Shown here in pieces: positions 6,645 through 9,024 of a stretch of DNA of 9,024 nucleotides. The notes under the pieces were generated by a model. That model was given only the letters and a program-made list of their open reading frames with translations. It searched no databases and was not told the origin of the DNA. The first letter of the stretch is position 1; the number at the start of each line of letters is the position of its first letter. This DNA comes from Desulfobacterales bacterium (GTDB lineage: Bacteria > Desulfobacterota > Desulfobacteria > Desulfobacterales > 4be13), in NCBI GenBank assembly GCA_029934695.1, contig JAOZLU010000259.1, forward strand, positions 1 to 9,024, given 5' to 3'. A program made the position numbers and the translations under genes.

Positions 6645-8339
6645 ATGTCAACTCAACCTGACACTCCTCCTGTGTCTATTCCGATACCGCGGGATTTTCC
6701 GGTCATATATGAAAATCCCGATGAGGCAAGTTTTTTCTGGCAACAGGAAAGCACCCATCATTCCGAACCGTTGAAGCCATTGGATTTTCACTTCAACGCG
6801 CGGCTGATCTTTGAAACGAATAATAATGTCTATAAGGCTTATGCTCTCCCTCTGAAGATATACTGCCGCCATATCAACACCTACTATTATTATTCCCTTG
6901 TTCCCCAGTTCGGACCTCCCGAGGAAATGGAGGCCCAGGGCAAAGAATCTGAGAAGAGACTGGGCATTGCGATGATGAGTCTGGGTGAACGCTGGGAAAA
7001 GGAATGGTTCCCCGAAATCAGAGATCATCTTGCCTACTGGGAGAAATTCAATCTGAAGGATGCGTCCATCTCTGACCTGTCAGAACATCTGGACGAAACT
7101 TACAGGCGCGTCTGGCGTTCATGGGAAATACACTGCATGCTTGGCATTCCCATGGTATTGGCCATCAGTCTGTTTGAAGAGATGTATCAGGATCTGTTCA
7201 GCAACGCGGCTCCGTTTGATGCGTATGATTTGCTGGCCGGATTTGAAAACAAGTCTGTTGAAGGGAGCCGGGCACTTTGGGAACTGAGCCGTCAGGCACT
7301 GGCTTCGCCGGTTGTACACAAAGTGCTGACTGACAGTGATGCAGCGGATGTCATGACCAGATTGAGCGATTCAGCAGAAGGCCGGGCATTTTCAAATGAC
7401 CTGAACACTTATTTGCAGGAATATGGTAAGCGGAGTGATAAGACGTATCTGACCACTCCTTTCTGGATAGAGAACCCTGCCCCTGTTATCAAAAACCTGC
7501 AGGACTATGTGACTCAGCCGGACAAGGATCTGAATGCCGAATTAAAGAAAACCGGAGAGCGGCGGGAGGAGCGGCTGACAGAGGTGCGGGAAAAGCTCCA
7601 AGGCTATCCCCAACCAGTCGTGACCCAGTTCGAGTCTCTTCTCAAAGCTGCACAGACGGCCAATATACTCAGAGAGGAGCACACGCACTGGATTGACTCC
7701 CAGGTCAGTTATCATGTTCGGCAGGTACTGACAGAGTTCGGTCGGCGGATGGCTGAGGCGGGTGTGATTGCTGAAAGGGATGATGTCTTTTACCTCATTC
7801 CGGATGAATTGAAAGAGACGATTGAGTCGCTTCCTGAAATTGACTGTCGTGAACGTGTTGATGAACGCCGTGCAACAGAGAAAAAGTTTGCTGAACAAAC
7901 GCCGCCGCCGTTCCTGGGCATGATGCCGCCCGGGCCGCCGCCGGACAATCCTCTGTTTCGGGCGTTTTTCAAGATCGGTGGCGGACCTCCTCCTGCACCG
8001 TCTGAGGTGCCGGGTGAACTGACCGGTTCTCCGGGGTCGTCCGGTGTTGTAAAAGGGACTGCGAAAGTGGTCCGTCTGTTGTCCGAGGCGGATAAACTGA
8101 ACCCTGGCGACATCCTGGTGACTGAATATACCACACCGTCATGGACACCCCTTTTTGCCAGCGTCGCGGCTGTGGTCACGGACAGCGGCGGTATCCTCAG
8201 CCACTGTGCTGTTGTGGCCCGTGAATTCGGCATTCCTGCCGTTGTGGGCGCGAACATGGCGACATCCGTGATTCAGGATGGGCAGGTCATTGAAGTGGAT
8301 GGGGATGCAGGTATGGTTCGTATTATTTCGCCATCGTAG
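6645..8339 (+). CDS. PEP-synthase-like phospho-histidine subunit (PEP-utilising mobile domain)
   Basis: A 564-residue protein complementing the ATP-binding subunit upstream. The C-terminal swivelling domain (about 465-564) carries the signature TDSGGILSHCAVVAREFGIPAV with the predicted phospho-acceptor His520. Before it is a proline-rich hinge (about 424-460, with PPPFLG, PPGPPP and GGPPPAP). The N-terminal region (1 to about 420) is largely helical and opens with an ENPDEASFFW...H...PLKPLDFH pattern resembling the alpha subunit of phenylphosphate synthase and related 'PEP-utilizing enzyme' proteins; it probably holds the acceptor-substrate site. The protein lacks the ATP-grasp domain and the C-terminal TIM barrel of classical PEP synthase. 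I chose ATG 6645 (AGGAAAG nine bases upstream); an in-frame ATG at 6609 would encode 12 residues from MITE element 2. Substrate unknown. Confidence 0.83.
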   Translation: MSTQPDTPPVSIPIPRDFPVIYENPDEASFFWQQESTHHSEPLKPLDFHFNARLIFETNNNVYKAYALPLKIYCRHINTYYYYSLVPQFGPPEEMEAQGKESEKRLGIAMMSLGERWEKEWFPEIRDHLAYWEKFNLKDASISDLSEHLDETYRRVWRSWEIHCMLGIPMVLAISLFEEMYQDLFSNAAPFDAYDLLAGFENKSVEGSRALWELSRQALASPVVHKVLTDSDAADVMTRLSDSAEGRAFSNDLNTYLQEYGKRSDKTYLTTPFWIENPAPVIKNLQDYVTQPDKDLNAELKKTGERREERLTEVREKLQGYPQPVVTQFESLLKAAQTANILREEHTHWIDSQVSYHVRQVLTEFGRRMAEAGVIAERDDVFYLIPDELKETIESLPEIDCRERVDERRATEKKFAEQTPPPFLGMMPPGPPPDNPLFRAFFKIGGGPPPAPSEVPGELTGSPGSSGVVKGTAKVVRLLSEADKLNPGDILVTEYTTPSWTPLFASVAAVVTDSGGILSHCAVVAREFGIPAVVGANMATSVIQDGQVIEVDGDAGMVRIISPS

Positions 8340-8347
8340 TGGAAATA

Positions 8348-8385
8348 AACTTGAACGTGAACTAAAGGTTCAAGTTCACGTTCAA
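8348..8385. repeat. TTCAAG-rich hairpin repeat, copy B
   Basis: Second copy of the element at 5383-5419. Here the hairpin is perfect: TTGAACGTGAACT at 8351-8363 pairs over 13 bp with AGTTCACGTTCAA at 8373-8385, with a nine-base loop. It begins nine bases after the stop of the plus-strand dikinase gene and ends 12 bases before the stop of the convergent minus-strand reductase gene. That position suits a bidirectional transcript end, although no T-tract follows. Confidence 0.7.
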
Positions 8386-8397
8386 TGGGTCATAAAT

Positions 8398-8970
8398 TCA
8401 GGCCATCACTTTTTCAGCGGTCTCCTCAGCCAGCTTCATCACATCCTCACAGTCTTCAACATGGACCTTGCCAATAAACCCGCAGGCCAGAATAAAATAA
8501 GTTTCGCCAAACCCGTGCCATTTTTTGAAGAAAAATTCATATTTGGGGAAAATATCAGCATGAATCATTTCATCCGAGTCTCCCTGGGTCTGTATGAAAA
8601 CGAGTGTTTTGCCCGGAGAAAGACGGCTGGCATAAGGATTCGTGTCATCATCTGCCACATAAGAAACGGTGCGGTCAATAAAACCCTTGAGCTGGCTTGA
8701 AACATCGCCGAAATAAACGGGTGTCGCCATGACCAGAACATCGGCTTCCCGGACCGCTTCCAACACATCTGTCAGATCGTCTTTGAGAACGCACCGGTCT
8801 GACTTTGCCTTGCAGGTTCTGCATCCCTGACAGCCACTATAGCTGAGCTTGTTCAGAATAAAGGTCTGTACTTGAGAGCCGAGCTTTTCCGCTGTTTCAC
8901 AGTATCGGGCGGCAAGCACGGTGCTGTTTCCTCTGACTTTCGGACTTCCAAGCAGACATAGGGTTTTCAT
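8398..8970 (-). CDS. Flavodoxin-fold NAD(P)H/FMN reductase, iron-sulfur flavoprotein type
   Basis: A 190-residue cytoplasmic flavodoxin-fold protein. The N-terminal GSPKVRGNST (residues 8-17) is the FMN phosphate-binding loop of this family, and TPVYFGDVSSQLKGFIDR (about 83-100) is the second flavin-contacting segment. Between them lies a cysteine cluster, C-x2-C-x2-C-x6-C followed by Asp-Asp (about 47-65), matching the pattern that holds a 4Fe-4S cluster in archaeal iron-sulfur flavoproteins and is common in anaerobes. It likely transfers electrons from NAD(P)H or ferredoxin to an unknown acceptor; cluster occupancy is inferred. It is convergent with the dikinase pair and so not in that operon. 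A GGAG site just upstream supports the start, and a TATAAT on the minus strand (8995-9000) is a possible -10 box without a good -35. Confidence 0.85.
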   Translation of the reverse strand: MKTLCLLGSPKVRGNSTVLAARYCETAEKLGSQVQTFILNKLSYSGCQGCRTCKAKSDRCVLKDDLTDVLEAVREADVLVMATPVYFGDVSSQLKGFIDRTVSYVADDDTNPYASRLSPGKTLVFIQTQGDSDEMIHADIFPKYEFFFKKWHGFGETYFILACGFIGKVHVEDCEDVMKLAEETAEKVMA

Positions 8971-9024
8971 TTTGGATTCTCCTCTGTAAATCCAATTATA
9001 TGTAATGATTTCGTTTGTGTGTTT

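Noticed and set aside
5436..8339. A single PEP synthase gene broken by a frameshift or by insertion of the MITE.
   Set aside because: The first protein ends naturally after the family's LQCRPIT motif, the second has its own start and ribosome site, and 150 bases of repeat array separate the stop from the MITE. The split therefore predates the insertion.
8278..8700. A 140-codon plus-strand open frame over the end of the dikinase gene and the reductase gene.
   Set aside because: It overlaps two well-supported genes, one of them antisense, and crosses the hairpin repeat. Its translation resembles no protein family.

Overview
The window (9,024 bases) looks like chromosomal sequence from a Gram-negative, probably anaerobic bacterium. 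Two exported proteins fit a Gram-negative envelope: one has a lipobox, and one is an outer-membrane barrel ending in tyrosine. The repeat-rich intergenic DNA, the iron-sulfur-flavoprotein-like reductase and the split PEP-synthase-like gene pair suggest Desulfobacterota (Desulfobacterales-like). That placement is an inference from gene content, not from a marker gene.

Left part (1-4100): two tandem paralogous secreted metallophosphoesterases, each with a unique N-terminal domain, a purple-acid-phosphatase/fibronectin-III-like domain and a calcineurin-like catalytic domain carrying a calcium-loop insertion. The first is a lipoprotein and the second has an ordinary Sec signal. They differ at metal-site residues, so they appear to be a duplication that has diverged in anchoring and perhaps chemistry.

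Middle (4101-5375): a 324-base intergenic region holds a long hairpin and a 183-bp MITE-like element with perfect 20-bp terminal inverted repeats and a perfect 8-bp target duplication. A DUF481-type outer-membrane beta-barrel protein follows.

Right part (5376-8385): a dikinase of the PEP synthase type is encoded as two separate proteins, an ATP-grasp (PPDK N-terminal) subunit and a larger subunit carrying the phospho-histidine swivelling domain. The architecture resembles the two catalytic subunits of phenylphosphate synthase, although the substrate cannot be read from the sequence. The 336-base gap between the two genes contains a tandem array of short palindromes and a second MITE-like element (161 bp, 8-bp target duplication). 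Its termini match those of the first element but its interior does not. The pair is bracketed by two direct copies of a roughly 38-bp TTCAAG-rich hairpin element.

Right edge (8398-8970, minus strand): a convergent gene for a small FMN-dependent reductase with a cysteine cluster of the iron-sulfur flavoprotein type. No RNA genes or CRISPR arrays were found.
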